Source of the DNA: Glomus cerebriforme
Taxonomy: Eukaryota; Glomeromycota; Glomeromycetes; Glomerales; Glomeraceae
DNA length: 53,179 bases
Direction of reading: 5' to 3'
Assembly: GCA_003550305.1 (NCBI GenBank)
Contig: QKYT01000149.1
Coordinates: 3,468 to 56,646 of the forward strand
Within the stretch, counting starts at the first letter, position 1, and the number at the start of each line of letters is the position of its first letter. The position numbers and the translations under genes were made by a program. The notes under the pieces are model-generated. The model searched no databases and was not told where the DNA came from. It saw nothing but the letters and a program-made list of their open reading frames with translations. Positions 1 to 11,327 of the stretch are shown here, piece by piece.

Positions 1-16
1 TATCATTTAAAATCTG

Positions 17-129
17 AACGAAGAAGCCGAAAGTATAGACTCGTAATGGCACCATTGAAGTCATCCTAAAACGATTAGATAATTCTCAGAACATAAAACA
101 AGAATTCGTAAATCAATTAAATATATAAT
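17..129 (+). pseudogene. Kinase gene fragment facing the main kinase copy
   Basis: This short piece matches the reverse complement of about 1095-1200 over roughly 110 bases with only scattered differences. One frame reads NGTIEVILKRLDNSQNIKQE, the beta-3 strand of a protein kinase with the conserved lysine in VILK. Its upstream part needs a frameshift and holds a stop. At the point where the other copy has a GTAAGT donor, this copy reads ATTAAATATA, so the splice site is lost. The rest of the copy lies beyond the left edge or is deleted. I infer an inverted duplication followed by decay. Confidence 0.7.
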
Positions 130-201
130 AAACCAAATTTAATGGGCGACTGTAATAAATTGCTCTTTCATAACAGGGTAAAATATTAAAATTATATCTT
201 T

Positions 202-1476
202 CTAATTCGAGAATTTAATTTCCTCGGCGACATCAAAATTGATTAGATAATTCCGATGGATTTGGATCGTCGCAAATTGCCTGATCCAATTCCCTAAACA
301 TTCATAAAGGTGAGATGCTGACTGTTGGATGGATTTGCACCTACACATTGTAACATTAATTTAGCGAAAACAGGTGGAGTTCCACTGATAATATTCGGTT
401 GTGACCCTGAGCAAATCTTTCCTCTTCTTCCTCCTCTTCTTTCTCATACTTACTATCATTATATTCTTTTTCTTGATAATCAACATTCCTATCTTCATCT
501 TCTAGAACATCATACCTATATATATTTTCATCTCCTAAAACAGCTATGTTGTGAGTCATGAGGCCTATCACGTACACCAGCTGATAACATCATATGATCA
601 TACCAAAGTTATATATGTCACATTCTTTGGTTATTATACATCCATTGAAGATTTCTGGAGCAACGAAAGGTATTACTCCGTAAATTTGTTTTGATTATTT
701 ATCAACATGTCCTTGTAATCCGGTGTCCGCGATTTTGGTGTCGATCGAATCCATCTCGTTTTCTATTAAAATGTTTCCACCGTGCAAATGACTGTGGACG
801 AGATTTTGTTCATTAATAAAATTAAGACCGGCTGATATTGTCCATAACACATCCACGATGTCCCGCCAGCAAAGGACACCCATGGATTCGTCAAGGTACG
901 AATACAAAATCCATTCTCGTAACATCTCATAACGATCATGTAACGGATCTTTAGTCATACCGAAGACGTCTGCTTTGTAAACACTTGTAATATCTACGTA
1001 ACTTATTGATTCAAAAGTTATTAACCGAATTAAGCTAATTTTAAATTTACAATGAAGCAAATAAAATTTTGGCGTTTTTTAACTACATACTTACTTGATT
1101 TACGAATTCTTGATTTATGTTCTGAGAATTATCTAATCGCTTTAATATGACCTTAATTGATCCGTTACGAGTCCATACTTCGGCTTCTTCATCCAAATTC
1201 CACCTTGGACTTTGCAGAATAAATTGAACTAAAATCACCTCGTTTATTAGTATATTCGATTAAATCGAACTGATCCATTCAAGATAGTCCATACTCTCGT
1301 TGCATTTAGTTGTGTTTCTCTAATAAATTCATCTATCATAGAACTTCCGCTAGTCCAATTACAAAAATTGTCTTTCAAAATTGAAAATCGCAATTTTTGC
1401 ACCATGATGCGGCATTTCGTTTCCTTTTGCACTCTGGACATTCCCCGTATGATAAATATTTATCATTCAAGGCCAT
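202..1476 (-). pseudogene. Broken protein kinase-like gene of the glomeromycotan expanded family
   Basis: Read on the minus strand from an ATG at 1476 (MALNDKYLSYGECPECKRKR). The N-terminus has a CPEC...WCKNC zinc-ribbon pair, then NWTSGSSMIDEFI, a glycine-loop region (GDFSSIYSAK), the VILK lysine, an intron with a GTAAGTATG donor at 1094, GMTKDP, the loop HSHLHGGN, IADTG in place of DFG, and the activation-segment motif VIPFVAPE. DIYNFGM, ISGTPPVFAKLML and the tail ICDDPNPSELSNQFDVAEE follow. At least four frameshifts and several stops interrupt it: after the ribbon, at the glycine loop, a TAA just before VIPFVAPE, and a TGA plus shift after DIYNFGM. An acidic tract (ED/EK then seven E) at about 420-480 has replaced the segment before the last lobe. 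The HRD aspartate is histidine, so even the parent may have been a pseudokinase. Signalling partners are unknown. Confidence 0.85.
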
Positions 1477-1538
1477 ATCCAGCCCCAAGGGTGGATTGGA
1501 TGGATTGCTTATTTACTTTTGTCTATAAAAATGTGAAC

Positions 1539-1569
1539 TTTAAATTTTTTTTAAAAAAAAAAATTTAAA
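1539..1569. repeat. T-run/A-run palindrome upstream of the kinase start
   Basis: TTTAAA, eight T, eleven A, then TTTAAA form a near-perfect inverted repeat about 65 bases before the kinase ATG on the minus strand. A very similar palindrome (18928-18959) lies at the same distance from the start of the minus-strand gene at 18865. Confidence 0.6.
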
Positions 1570-1573
1570 ATGA

Positions 1574-1590
1574 AGCGCGCAGAACGCGCT
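1574..1590. repeat. GC-only hairpin
   Basis: AGCGCG and CGCGCT form a six-pair stem around a five-base loop (CAGAA). It stands out because it is GC-rich inside very AT-rich DNA. No role is evident. A Helitron-like terminus was considered, but no CTRR end follows it. Confidence 0.5.
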
Positions 1591-1737
1591 ACATCCCATT
1601 AGATGCCATTATATGATAAAACTTACAATGTGCTTTTTAAATTACATTGTTGCTATAGTGTTGCCATAATATATAATAAAAAATAAAAGTGTGACACTAT
1701 AAATTTTTAAAATATAATGTCGTACTTATTTATTTAT

Positions 1738-1992
1738 TCATGGGTGCTGATCGTTCAGATAAAACATTGAATTCTGCAACCTGTAATTACTAATAAAAAA
1801 TGTGTGTTTACATAATTTATCTTCAAAACTATCGAATATTGACTGAAAATCGATTAAAATAGTATAATCATCAATTTTTTTTACGTCAAACTTTCCACGA
1901 GGCAATCGCATTTTGATCGCATTTTTACATGTGAATATGTATTTCACATGAATTTCATAGGAATTAATCCTAAAAAAATAAGTTTGTTCCAA
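1738..1992 (-). CDS. Small hypothetical ORF, doubtful
   Basis: An 84-codon frame rich in K, I, F and Y, with no recognisable motif and no signal peptide. Its composition matches AT-rich background. It sits 260 bases upstream of the kinase gene on the same strand. A chance ORF is as likely as a gene. Confidence 0.15.
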   Translation of the reverse strand: MEQTYFFRINSYEIHVKYIFTCKNAIKMRLPRGKFDVKKIDDYTILIDFQSIFDSFEDKLCKHTFFISNYRLQNSMFYLNDQHP

Positions 1993-2209
1993 TTCCCAAA
2001 TTTAATTATTTAAAATATGAGAAATTCAAAGGTGTGGATTTTTTTTCCAAAAATACACAAATTAATTTAATTTTCATCAACTTCATGAATATAAAAAAAA
2101 GCTTAACAGCATCATATTTTTTTCTGATTGATCGCCCATCTCAGATAATATCAGTTAATAGACTAAACCTTAGTTTATTATCTGTTAGGGGAAGTTCTAC
2201 TGTACCGAT

Positions 2210-2525
2210 ATAGTTACTAAGATCTATAAATAATATTTTTAATTTTCTCAATTTGTATGGGTATAATTAATCAATATGGTTTTAATTCGTTTATAAAAAA
2301 AATTATTAGCACGAATTTCCGAGAAATTTCTGTAAATTTCATAACTTTAAATTTTTTTTTATGAATCTAAATTCACAAGGTTAATTATCTTTTATTTGAC
2401 GATATGATACAAAATTCGTTGCCATAACAATGGGCTATTATGTAATATTATTTTCTGGCTTTCCCGGTCTGTCGGACACTAGAAACTAAAGTTTACTTCC
2501 TAAACTTCCTAAAATAAGATTATTG
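2210..2525. repeat. Dispersed repeat R1, copy 1
   Basis: The stretch reading TATGAATCTAAATTCACAAG and then TTAATTATCTTTTATTTG followed by GATACAAAATTCG recurs nearly unchanged at about 21270-21345. Looser similarity (CTCAATTTG, CCTAAAATAA) extends over roughly 300 bases. A third partial copy is at about 21880. No coding potential or terminal repeats seen, so the element class is unknown. The rest of 1993-2846 holds a slightly GC-richer patch at 2580-2720 and no gene I can support. Confidence 0.6.
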
Positions 2526-2846
2526 GCCTATTTATCTAAAATTAGTGTATCTAGCCTTAATTTGTCAAAATACACTTTGCATTAGCTGCAGTGTTTGTAT
2601 ATTGTAATCCGCGGAGTACAATCTGAGGCGATCTAAATATACAAATATCCCACTATTCCCGGATGTCGATCATTCGGGACCGGGCCAGCCTGAATCTAAA
2701 TGGAATCGTGGGGTGATCATTGAAAATCATTGCGCTATACTTTTTTTGATATTAACATCTAAAACGCCGCATTTCAAGATCAAATTCATTTTTCGTAGTT
2801 AATTAAATTATTTGAATTAATTCGACGCATGATGATGATAAATAAT

Positions 2847-3447
2847 TGTCAATATGATGTATGAATAATGTTCATTATTATAACAGAAATAAAGAGTAAA
2901 AATTTATGATAAATGGAAAATATATATCGATGTAATATAACAGTGTTTAACAGTTTCTAAAATATAACAGTATTGTCGAGTCTCAAATAAAATATAACAA
3001 TATGTAACAAAATTTACTAATATCGAACAGTAAAATTAAAGATAGATAAATCGGGAAGGATCAACGACTTTTATTAAATCAGAAATCACAACGCTATACT
3101 ATCGGCGCTCCGTAGTATCGGTTTCCTTCTAAGACTATTATTCTATAAACTAAAGAAATCCTTTTTTTTTCCTTCGAATTCCTCCAGCTCGCCCTCTTTA
3201 TATAATATTCCAAATTCTTGGACAATTTGTCCTTTGAACAACTTGTCCTCTGGATATTTTAGCCACAATTGTCTTAAGTACAACTTGCCCATCGTCACGA
3301 TGATCATATATTTTCTATGTACTGTAGTGAAGTAAACTAAAAATAAACTAAATATAACAATAAATAAACTATAGAAATGTTCTATTTTATTAACTAAATA
3401 TAACTAAAATAAATTATACATTTTAATAAAAAAAAACTTTCGTAACA
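2847..3447 (-). mobile_element. Probable solo LTR
   Basis: On the minus strand the block starts TGTTACGAAAG at 3447. It has a TATATAAAG promoter motif at 3197-3205 and an AATAAA signal at 3070-3075 about 130 bases downstream, the usual U3-R layout of an LTR. ATAAT lies just outside both proposed ends (2842-2846 and 3448-3452), which fits a 5-bp target duplication but could be chance in this AT-rich DNA. No internal coding region is attached. The high-coordinate end is fairly secure and the low one is not. Confidence 0.55.
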
Positions 3448-3890
3448 ATAATTTATACCTTTAATTTAAATTATTGCGTAACTAACAGGTAAACCTGCTG
3501 ATCTATATAGTGCATTTTAAGGTCACACAAACCAAAGGCAATACAATACTGTAATTGTTTCAAACTACATCATTTTGTGCAATTTTTATTGAATACTATA
3601 AACTAGTAAATTTGACCTTTTATATTCAATTTTATTAAACAAATATGTCTAGCATATTTCCAACACACATTACACACATTTAGAGATGTTAAATAACTGT
3701 TATGAATTTGGCTAATTAATCAGTTATTAAATATATTGTCATATTAATATACTTTTATGTAAAATAAATTTTATTCTAAACATGTAAATTTAGTTAATTG
3801 AACAATATCAGATATATAAAGTTCATATATTTTATTTATTCTTAAATAATCACTGATCAATGATAACTAACAAATAATTAATAATTAACA
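3448..3890. other. AT-rich spacer, no gene seen
   Basis: This is the 3' flank of the secreted-protein gene. It holds only short A/T-rich stretches, and no ORF, RNA gene or terminal repeat could be recognised. Confidence 0.5.
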
Positions 3891-4266
3891 TTATTCACAT
3901 ATTACTCTTGGATCTCTTTTGGTAAATCCGCGTCTACAGTTCGGTGGTGGTCTTGGTGGTGGACATGTCAAATCCCCACAGTTATGACAAGTTGTGCGAA
4001 ATCCATATTCACAAGCTTCACCAGAAGGATTACATTCAAACACAGAGTCTGGATTGCATCCTGAAAAGAATCGAAAAAAAATTTAAAGGAGACAAAAAAG
4101 TAAACCAGTAGAACTTAAATTTCCATTACTTACCAATTTTGCTACCACAGTATTGACCTTGATTAGTCCCTATAGGGCATTTACATGGGGTACTAGTACA
4201 GGCCGAATAAACGACGGAAACAAAGATTAAGAAAATTAAAGAAAATAAAAGAGATTTTGAACCCAT
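3891..4266 (-). CDS. Small secreted cysteine-rich protein, two exons
   Basis: Exons at 4134-4266 and 3891-4060 flank a 73-nt intron (donor GTAAGT at 4133, acceptor TTTTCAG). Spliced, they give a complete 100-residue protein ending in TAA. Residues 1-22 (MGSKSLLFSLIFLIFVSVV and on) are a textbook signal peptide. The mature part has 12 cysteines in about 78 residues, including TPCKCP, GQYCG, VFECNPSGEACEYGF, CHNCG and a proline-rich PPPRPPPNC segment. An even cysteine number suggests six disulfides, so it likely acts outside the cell. The reading frame is intact, unlike most genes here. I do not recognise a named family. A symbiotic effector or cell-wall protein is possible but unproven. The intron breaks the ORF, so the gene is easily missed. 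Confidence 0.85.
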
Positions 4267-4338
4267 CTGAAAAAAATGAAATATAAAGATTAAATACGCT
4301 CAGGAAAAAAATGGAATTATATAGAGTACAGTACATAC
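4267..4338 (-). other. Likely 5'UTR intron of the secreted-protein gene
   Basis: On the minus strand AAAAA|GTATGTACTG starts at 4338 and a T-rich tract ending CAG stops exactly before the ATG at 4266. The 72-nt length matches the 73-nt coding intron of the same gene. This is inferred from splice signals only. Confidence 0.5.
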
Positions 4339-4397
4339 TTTTTGATAAATAAAAATGCTGCGAGTTAAACTCTATCGAATATCATACCGACAGCTAT

Positions 4398-4407
4398 TGT
4401 ATATATA
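4398..4407 (-). promoter_or_regulatory. TATA-like box of the secreted-protein gene
   Basis: TATATATA on the minus strand lies about 60 bases upstream of the putative 5'UTR intron donor and about 135 upstream of the ATG, a plausible core-promoter position. AT-rich background makes chance matches common. Confidence 0.4.
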
Positions 4408-7164
4408 AACAAAATTTGATACAAAATGGCGTAAATTCTTGAAACACTTATTCCCTTATTTTATTTAATCTTATCATCATAATAGAATATAAAACGAAAA
4501 GGGGAAACAAAAAAAAATTTTAAAACTTTACCATTGCAGATTACATCCGTATAATCGTATTGATTTTTATTAACCAAAATAGTAAAAACAATGAAAAATT
4601 CCCTCGATCTGATGATCATGATCATCAACCTACTTACATGTATTAGGAAAAGTTCCTAGTGAATTCATAATTTTTAGTATATGTCTATATCAAAAATCCG
4701 CTGGTTGCACCTGTATAAACGGCGGGATCCGCGAATACAGCAGGTTCAACCGTTTTCGCGTTTCAAATTGATGAGATTTGCCGATTTTCCTTAAATGAAC
4801 AAATTCAAATTATTTTCCTTAAATGAATAAATTTGAATTGTCTCCTTTGTAAAATCAACAATTTCTTTTTTAAAGAATTTGGCATTTATAAAAATAATAG
4901 ATTCATTTTGAGACTAATTATTGGTGTTGTTAATATTCTCGTTTCATAAATGCTTAGTATTCACATAATTGTAAAGTTTATCCGCGAATCATAAGAGAAA
5001 AAATAGAAAAAAAATGTCTAACATAAATTATAATTATTAATATTTGCAGAGCTTTTCATCGTAATTCTTAAAAAATACAATTTTATGTTTCAAAATAAAA
5101 AATATTTCTAAATCAAGCGAGGTACAATTAGTTCGCCTTTTAGAATTGTTCATAGTATGTATTGGAACTTTGTGAAATAATATTATTGGCATGTTGACAT
5201 TATGCTGTGACCGTTGTTTAACATAATAATAATGCATATTATCCGATTAAAATCGCGTTTATCTTTCATAATACGTAAATAAAATACTTAAGCAAAAGAT
5301 GGTGCAATAAAATGTCGGAACATAATAAAAACTCAGATCAAAAAAAAAAGAATCACTTGTGAAACTTCATGATCTTTTTTTTTTTAGCCATTAAATGTGG
5401 CTTTTCTATAAAATTTTTTTTCGATAAAGAAGCAAAAACAATGATGTTTCAATTGCAAGTAATTTTATATTCTTAAATCTTTTATTAAAATAAATAGTGG
5501 TTAAACCAAATCCATAAATGTAATGAAACTAAATCAGATTTAAGTTACCTTAACAAAAGTGTATAAATTTATAAAATAATTCATTATAATCGATCCATTT
5601 ACTATAAAGTAAAACAAAAAATTAATTAAATTGATCAATCTATAACATGTTAACATCTTTTCATTATAAACACGTTTTTAGAGAACAAGACCCAAAGCTA
5701 TTAGTATGCAAGTCAGGGGAAAGCAAAATAATATCATTTTTCGGAAAACAATTAGTGTAAAATTGCAACCGTAGTTACTTAATCGCAGAGAATTTTATAT
5801 AATAATATACAATACTTAACCATTCATCGACTATTTCGTTAAGTTGAATCCTAACGTTAAAGTTCATGCCGACACAATTGAAAATTCTAACAGACACATC
5901 ATTAATTGCACCTCAACACACTATTTTTTTTTACCTCAACACTCTATTCGGAAGACAAGCAGAAATATGGCGTAAGAAAATTCCAAATTTGTGCTCGGGA
6001 AGGTTACACAAAAGCCACTAATTTATACCAGTTAAAATGAAAAAGCTGAATTTTCGATTTTGTGTAAAATTGAATGAAGAGGAAGAAGTCATCTCTTTAT
6101 ATAAAAGTATCAACATAATGATAAGCGTACCTACAGTAATATATATCTGCTGTCTCAGATTTGGTTTGTTATAAAGTTATCGAATATACGCGGTCGGCCT
6201 TCATTTATTCGCTACTAGAGATGTGATCCGGAATCCAGATATTCGAAATCGATCTGACATAAATTGCAACCAAATACAGTATATCTGTTATCCAATTTCA
6301 TTATTACAATCCGGATAACTACAGTATGTTTAGGCGGGAATTATCTATAGTGCTGGCTGGAATTTCAAATCACGTGATGTGGAAACTTGTGTAACTTCAA
6401 ATTAAATTTATAGTTACAAAGCATAATTATTTTATAATTTTACTTTTAAATAGTTTTTCTATCTTAAGGTCTGATTTTTTAGATGTTTTATATTTAATGC
6501 AAGTAATTTCTTCGTAACTTTGTTAAAAAGTCATATTTTTCTGAATAATTAGTAAAGCTGCACGACGAAAAAATAGCTTTCACCAATCGTATAAATACCG
6601 TTTTCATCAAAGGGATGTAATAAATTCGACTAGAAACAATTCCATCACTCCACATAATACCACGTAGGATAGTTGTGGATTCTATACATCGAATAGTATG
6701 GATAAATTTAATTAATTTACTTACCTCAGTTATATTGTTACACGATCATGATTAAGATTGTCATGATTTTCCTATGAAAACAATGTAAAATTAGTCTAGG
6801 CTGACTTAGTTGTACAAGTTTTATTTTCATTTTAACGCCGATTCGTTACAACTTTAATTCCAGATTTCTCATCATCCATAATTTAACATTAGATTAATAT
6901 TTATGTAGCAATATTTTTATTAGGTATTATACAGTGGCTTTATTATTATTTTGTAATTGTAAAAGTGTAAACGAAAAGTGAATACTGGTTAGGGATTTTT
7001 AGTAGTATCTTTGTGTTTATATAATTTATTGGAATTGTTTTTTTTTAAGATTACTAATTATGTCCCATAAAAATTTTATCCGAATATTTCCGTTACATTT
7101 CCATATTTCTGTATAAATTCCATGAACATAGGATATAAACAAAGATCAATATTTGTTATATTTA

Positions 7165-7560
7165 AATCGGGTCCGACAGGTCGGTATTAACGTGACCCGC
7201 ATGACCCGACCCGTCGGGTCGGTTATCCTTTTTAAATATTAGAGTCAATAAAAAGTTGTGCGACTCATCTGAGTGATCTGACAATCATAATCATTTTCTT
7301 AAAAACTTTATGGCGAAATACTTAATTATAAATACAACTAATACTTCAGATACCATTAAAACTTAGTTGATGCTAGCGAACTTAATCAATTAAATTTTAA
7401 CTCGATATATCAAACAAAAATTTGAGTTTGAACCTGGGTTTATACGAGTTAAACTAGTATGCTCAGATCAAGCCGAGTTCGGGTTATGAAAATATATGAC
7501 CCGAATATTACAAGTTCTGATATATCCTTCAAACCCGACCAACTTGACCCGGTAGGTGTA
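7165..7560. repeat. GACCCG/CGGGTC-rich block with inverted ends
   Basis: The left part has CGGGTCCGACAGGTCGG and a hairpin CGACCCG-T-CGGGTCG. The right end, read in reverse complement, has CGGGTCAAGTTGGTCGGG. The two ends are loosely inverted and separated by about 350 bases of ordinary AT-rich DNA. A decayed MITE or foldback element is a reasonable reading. No target duplication was identified. Confidence 0.45.
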
Positions 7561-9683
7561 CTACTTTTTGTTTTACTAGATATGAATCAAAGATACAATT
7601 AAACTCGTACAGAAAAATAACATTTTTTTATGAAAATAAAATAATTATCAATATTTACTTAACAAATTATATTCTATTATCATAATAGATCTCATTACCT
7701 TAATACTGTATGTAAATAAATCAAGAAATAACCATCTAACAATTTAAAATTTATCGTTCAAAATATAAAAAGCAAAATTTAAACACGAACATGGTAATCA
7801 TAATTTGCATCGAGTGGTTAATATTTCGAATTTAATGTTAATCATATGGACGTATTTGTTTATTTGACGGCAATTAGTTTTTGCAAATTAATCGGTAGAT
7901 CAAATTGAAAAATCTTTTCAATCCCAAGTCTCGACCCATCTAACATAGGATAACAATATGAATATAGTTTATGTCAACGATTATTTTAAAAAAATTAATG
8001 TTCTAATTATCTTTTTTTCTTCTATAGTTTCTTGCTTATGATTATCTTTTTTATGTCTTTATTCCTATCCTCTATTTTTTCTTGTAGGATATAATATATT
8101 TTAAATGGCACAATATCTTGCAATAAATACGCTTTTAACCTATATATTCTGAGAATAAAAAAATATATTTTTTTATTTAAATGTATAACATCGAATTTGG
8201 AAGTTTTGAATTAAATTTACGTGCGCAATGTGCACATGTGAACATGTCTTTTATACAAATTTAAATTTGAATGTACACAAAATGAATATACATAAAGCTT
8301 CTATTAATGTACTGTAACTATTTAAAAAGATTTAGTACGTATATATATTTAGCGTTATCTCGTTTTTTTTCAAGTCAATAAAATTATTGATTATGCAACA
8401 ATTGTTGATCTACATCACAACTTATTAAAAAAAATATGAATTCTCAGAGCGTAAATATTCATGAATTAATGGAAGAACTACTGATAGCAGGAAAATTGTA
8501 TAGCATATACAAATTGCAATATTACTTTGTGTTACATATTCTACATAAACATAAAAACAAATTGAATTTAAAAATATATTAGTATATGCAGGATTATGGA
8601 TGTTCAAAGCAAGATTATTTATTATGTGGCATACAGATCATTTAATCGGATTTATATCTCAACCCAATAAATAATCATTTTCTAGTATTTATTGTGAAAA
8701 ACCTAACATTTAAAAAATTTTTTATAGGCAATTGTTTCTTAGTTTAAATTTAACGTAAACTCTATATATTCTTTATTTTTAGAGTAAATGATGATTGGTA
8801 TCTGCAATTACACAATAATCTTGATGATGTACCCGATGTTTTTCATCACGTGGTCAATAAATATATTATGTTTGTAAAAAATGTTGATCCGTGTTTATAT
8901 TCCAATATAACGGAAATTATGAATGGAAATATTCGGATAAAGTTTAATATAAACAGAATTCTTGATAAAGTCCTAATCGATCTAGAATTAGTTCGTCTAA
9001 CATTACCCCATACATCATAATCAAATAACAAAAATTCCGTTCAAAAATAGATATTCGAATATTCATTCACAAATCATGTAAAATTGTATATTCGAATATA
9101 AAATTAAGATTCGATCGACGAATACAACGAGACGGTTCGAATCTTATTCTGGACCATTGTAACAAACTAGTTACTGTATTTAGCTTGTTAATTGTTATAC
9201 AAAAATATAATTATTATATGCAATTTGAATTATTCTTCATGGATTCATTTCTTAAACATTAACTTACTTCTTTCTTGATGCTTGGTGAGTGTCGGATTGG
9301 TGACTTTGTATTAAAAGTTTTATTAACTTTTTTTATATGGTTAATTTTTCAGACTTCGTATCTAAATAAAATTTGGAATTTATTGATTTGAAATTGAATT
9401 AAGGTTAAATACAGTATATTATGTAAAATTTTAAAAGTATCACATACATCTAAATTACGGGAGTATTCCGAAGTTAAGCATAAATCTTGGTCAAATATTA
9501 ATATCTGTATTTGCAACCACGTGATTAAACACTTGTAACGAAAGACAGAAAATTATTTAACCAATTTCAAATTGTCATTATTCACTAATCAGATCGATGT
9601 GCAATAAATATGTGGGTAACATGCATTAAAAAATTAGAGCGGATAATCACATTTAACAATTACACGTTTAAAAAAAAAAGTAT

Positions 9684-9709
9684 TTTGAGATATCATATGG
9701 TATCTCAAA
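9684..9709. repeat. 26-nt palindrome
   Basis: TTTGAGATA and TATCTCAAA pair around TCATATGG, giving a nearly perfect 26-base inverted repeat. It could be a hairpin or a dyad protein site. No neighbouring gene is supported within 1 kb. Confidence 0.5.
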
Positions 9710-10406
9710 TTCTCAATACATAGTTAAATAAATTTAAAACTCCTTTCAAGAGAAAGATTAGGAACGGATTAAAATATCATCCGACTAAAGTTACACCATT
9801 TTTTTATATTCAATTTAAAATAAAATAATGTATTATGTATTGTATATATAATCGCAGATCCTAATGTAAAAGATGACGGATTGGTACTTGCCAATAAATT
9901 TAGAATTACAAATGTCAATTATATTCTTCCTTTCATTACATTCCTTTTTGTCTTAAAATTTATATTATATGTTAATCGAAGTTAACATTTATTATCATTA
10001 TTATCATTAAATAATAATATCACCTAACTATTTCACAACATATACTCAATTGATACCATGAGGAGGGACAAATCCGATACTTTTACAAATTTGACAACCA
10101 TCTTTTTTTCTTTACCAAATATAGGTTATGGAACCAAACATTATTCAAAATTCGGGTATTACCGAAATAAACAATTCAGGTACGGAGGGAGTTTGCTCAT
10201 GTGAGAGAATGTATAGATAGAATTTAATTTAAATTTTATTTTTCCAGATCAATAATAATTAATGTCCATCAAAAACAATTTACAAAATGATTTTTTTCTA
10301 TCTCATTTTGAGTTAAATTCTAATAAATCTTATCAATCCCTGTATCGTCAAACATCATACGGAAATTTACATATAAATAAATAAATAGTGTCAAATTATT
10401 TTTCAA

Positions 10407-10431
10407 AAAAAAATATATATATATATATATT
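10407..10431. repeat. AT dinucleotide microsatellite
   Basis: A run of alternating A and T of about 23 bases in the flank of the gene at 10773. Useful only as a length-polymorphic marker. Confidence 0.8.
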
Positions 10432-10772
10432 AATAAAAAATCAAAAAATTTTTTAAATAAAATAAAATTTCAAATTCCTTTTTTTTAAACGTTCATGATT
10501 AATTAACCGCTTATTTTTTTTAGAATTTTTTTAATCTCAAATTCATCACTGTTCTTTTTTATTAATCGTATAATTCCTATAGTTTACATAAGGATTTACC
10601 TAATTTCATTAATTTTACTTGACTTTAATTTTTTTATTAATTTCCAAGATATAATTCTACATTTTTGTTCTTATTACTATTTCATTTAATGACAAATAAT
10701 AATTTGCTCTCAATCTGTCATCATTAGTATTAAAGAACAACTTTTAGTGAATTACGCGATTTTTCTACCGAG

Positions 10773-11327
10773 ATGACTGCAGATCAGCCAATTACACAAC
10801 ATCAACAAATTTTGCAAGTTATAAGTTACTTGAAATTTTATCACTTATCACCAAATGATAATAATTTTTATTATGTAACTTGTAAGATTATTTTGCAAGA
10901 AGATGTTGGCTCTTTTGATGATCATGATCATTATAATCACGGATTCTTTTACCAACATCCAAATGATCCCTCCACAGTATATTTCGTTACTTGTAAATTA
11001 ATTCCATATCATTTAATAGAAAATATATTAAATAATGGAATGGATTTTAATAATAAATGTATGGTATTATTATCCTTACATCAAAAACTCAATCTCGAAC
11101 AAAGCTTGAAACAAAAACTTTTTAATTTAATGCGAAATGCAAACTCGACAATACAATTCGTTTCAAAGGCAGATATTCAAAATTATAATGATAGTGGCTT
11201 ACCAAACAATGATCATATTGCTTATCAAAATACAAATCAATCGGATGATACTTATTTTGATGTTACTTATCAACAAGTTGATTATCACCAAAATCATCAA
11301 AACAATTTGGATTTTATCCAAAATTAA
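10773..11327 (+). CDS. Unrecognised protein, member A of a two-gene family
   Basis: An intact 184-codon frame. The core, about residues 13-120, reads ISYLKFYHLSPNDNNFYYVT, then SFDDHDHYNHGFFYQHP, VYFVTCKLIPYHLIENILNN and LSLHQKLNLEQSLKQKLF. The tails are short and rich in N, Q, D and H (probably disordered), with no signal peptide or membrane segment. It is clearly paralogous to the gene at 18197-18865: the core aligns with about half the residues identical and indels only in loops, which argues that both are real and under protein-level constraint. The N-terminus is about 40 residues shorter than in the paralog, and no in-frame ATG just upstream would lengthen it. The function is unknown to me. 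Confidence 0.8.
   Translation: MTADQPITQHQQILQVISYLKFYHLSPNDNNFYYVTCKIILQEDVGSFDDHDHYNHGFFYQHPNDPSTVYFVTCKLIPYHLIENILNNGMDFNNKCMVLLSLHQKLNLEQSLKQKLFNLMRNANSTIQFVSKADIQNYNDSGLPNNDHIAYQNTNQSDDTYFDVTYQQVDYHQNHQNNLDFIQN

Larger units (their letters stand above)
4408..10406. other. Long intergenic region, no supported gene
   Basis: About 6 kb without a convincing ORF longer than 66 codons. What can be seen is a moderately GC-richer strip at 6180-6350 with repeated ATCC/CCGGAT words, the GACCCG-rich block at 7165-7560, two ATATTCGAATA palindromes at about 9050 and 9092, and a hairpin at 9684-9709. No tRNA was found: a GGTTCGAATC B-box-like word at about 9134 lacks a pairing T-stem. Confidence 0.5.

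Noticed and set aside
1368..1568. Plus-strand 66-codon ORF
   Set aside because: Antisense to the kinase zinc-ribbon region, which is the real coding strand.
4695..4765. Possible tRNA near GGTTCAACCG
   Set aside because: No cloverleaf can be folded. The word is too short for a B box.
9100..9160. Possible tRNA (GGTTCGAATC B-box-like word)
   Set aside because: The bases around TTCGAAT do not form a T-stem, and no acceptor or anticodon stem can be drawn.
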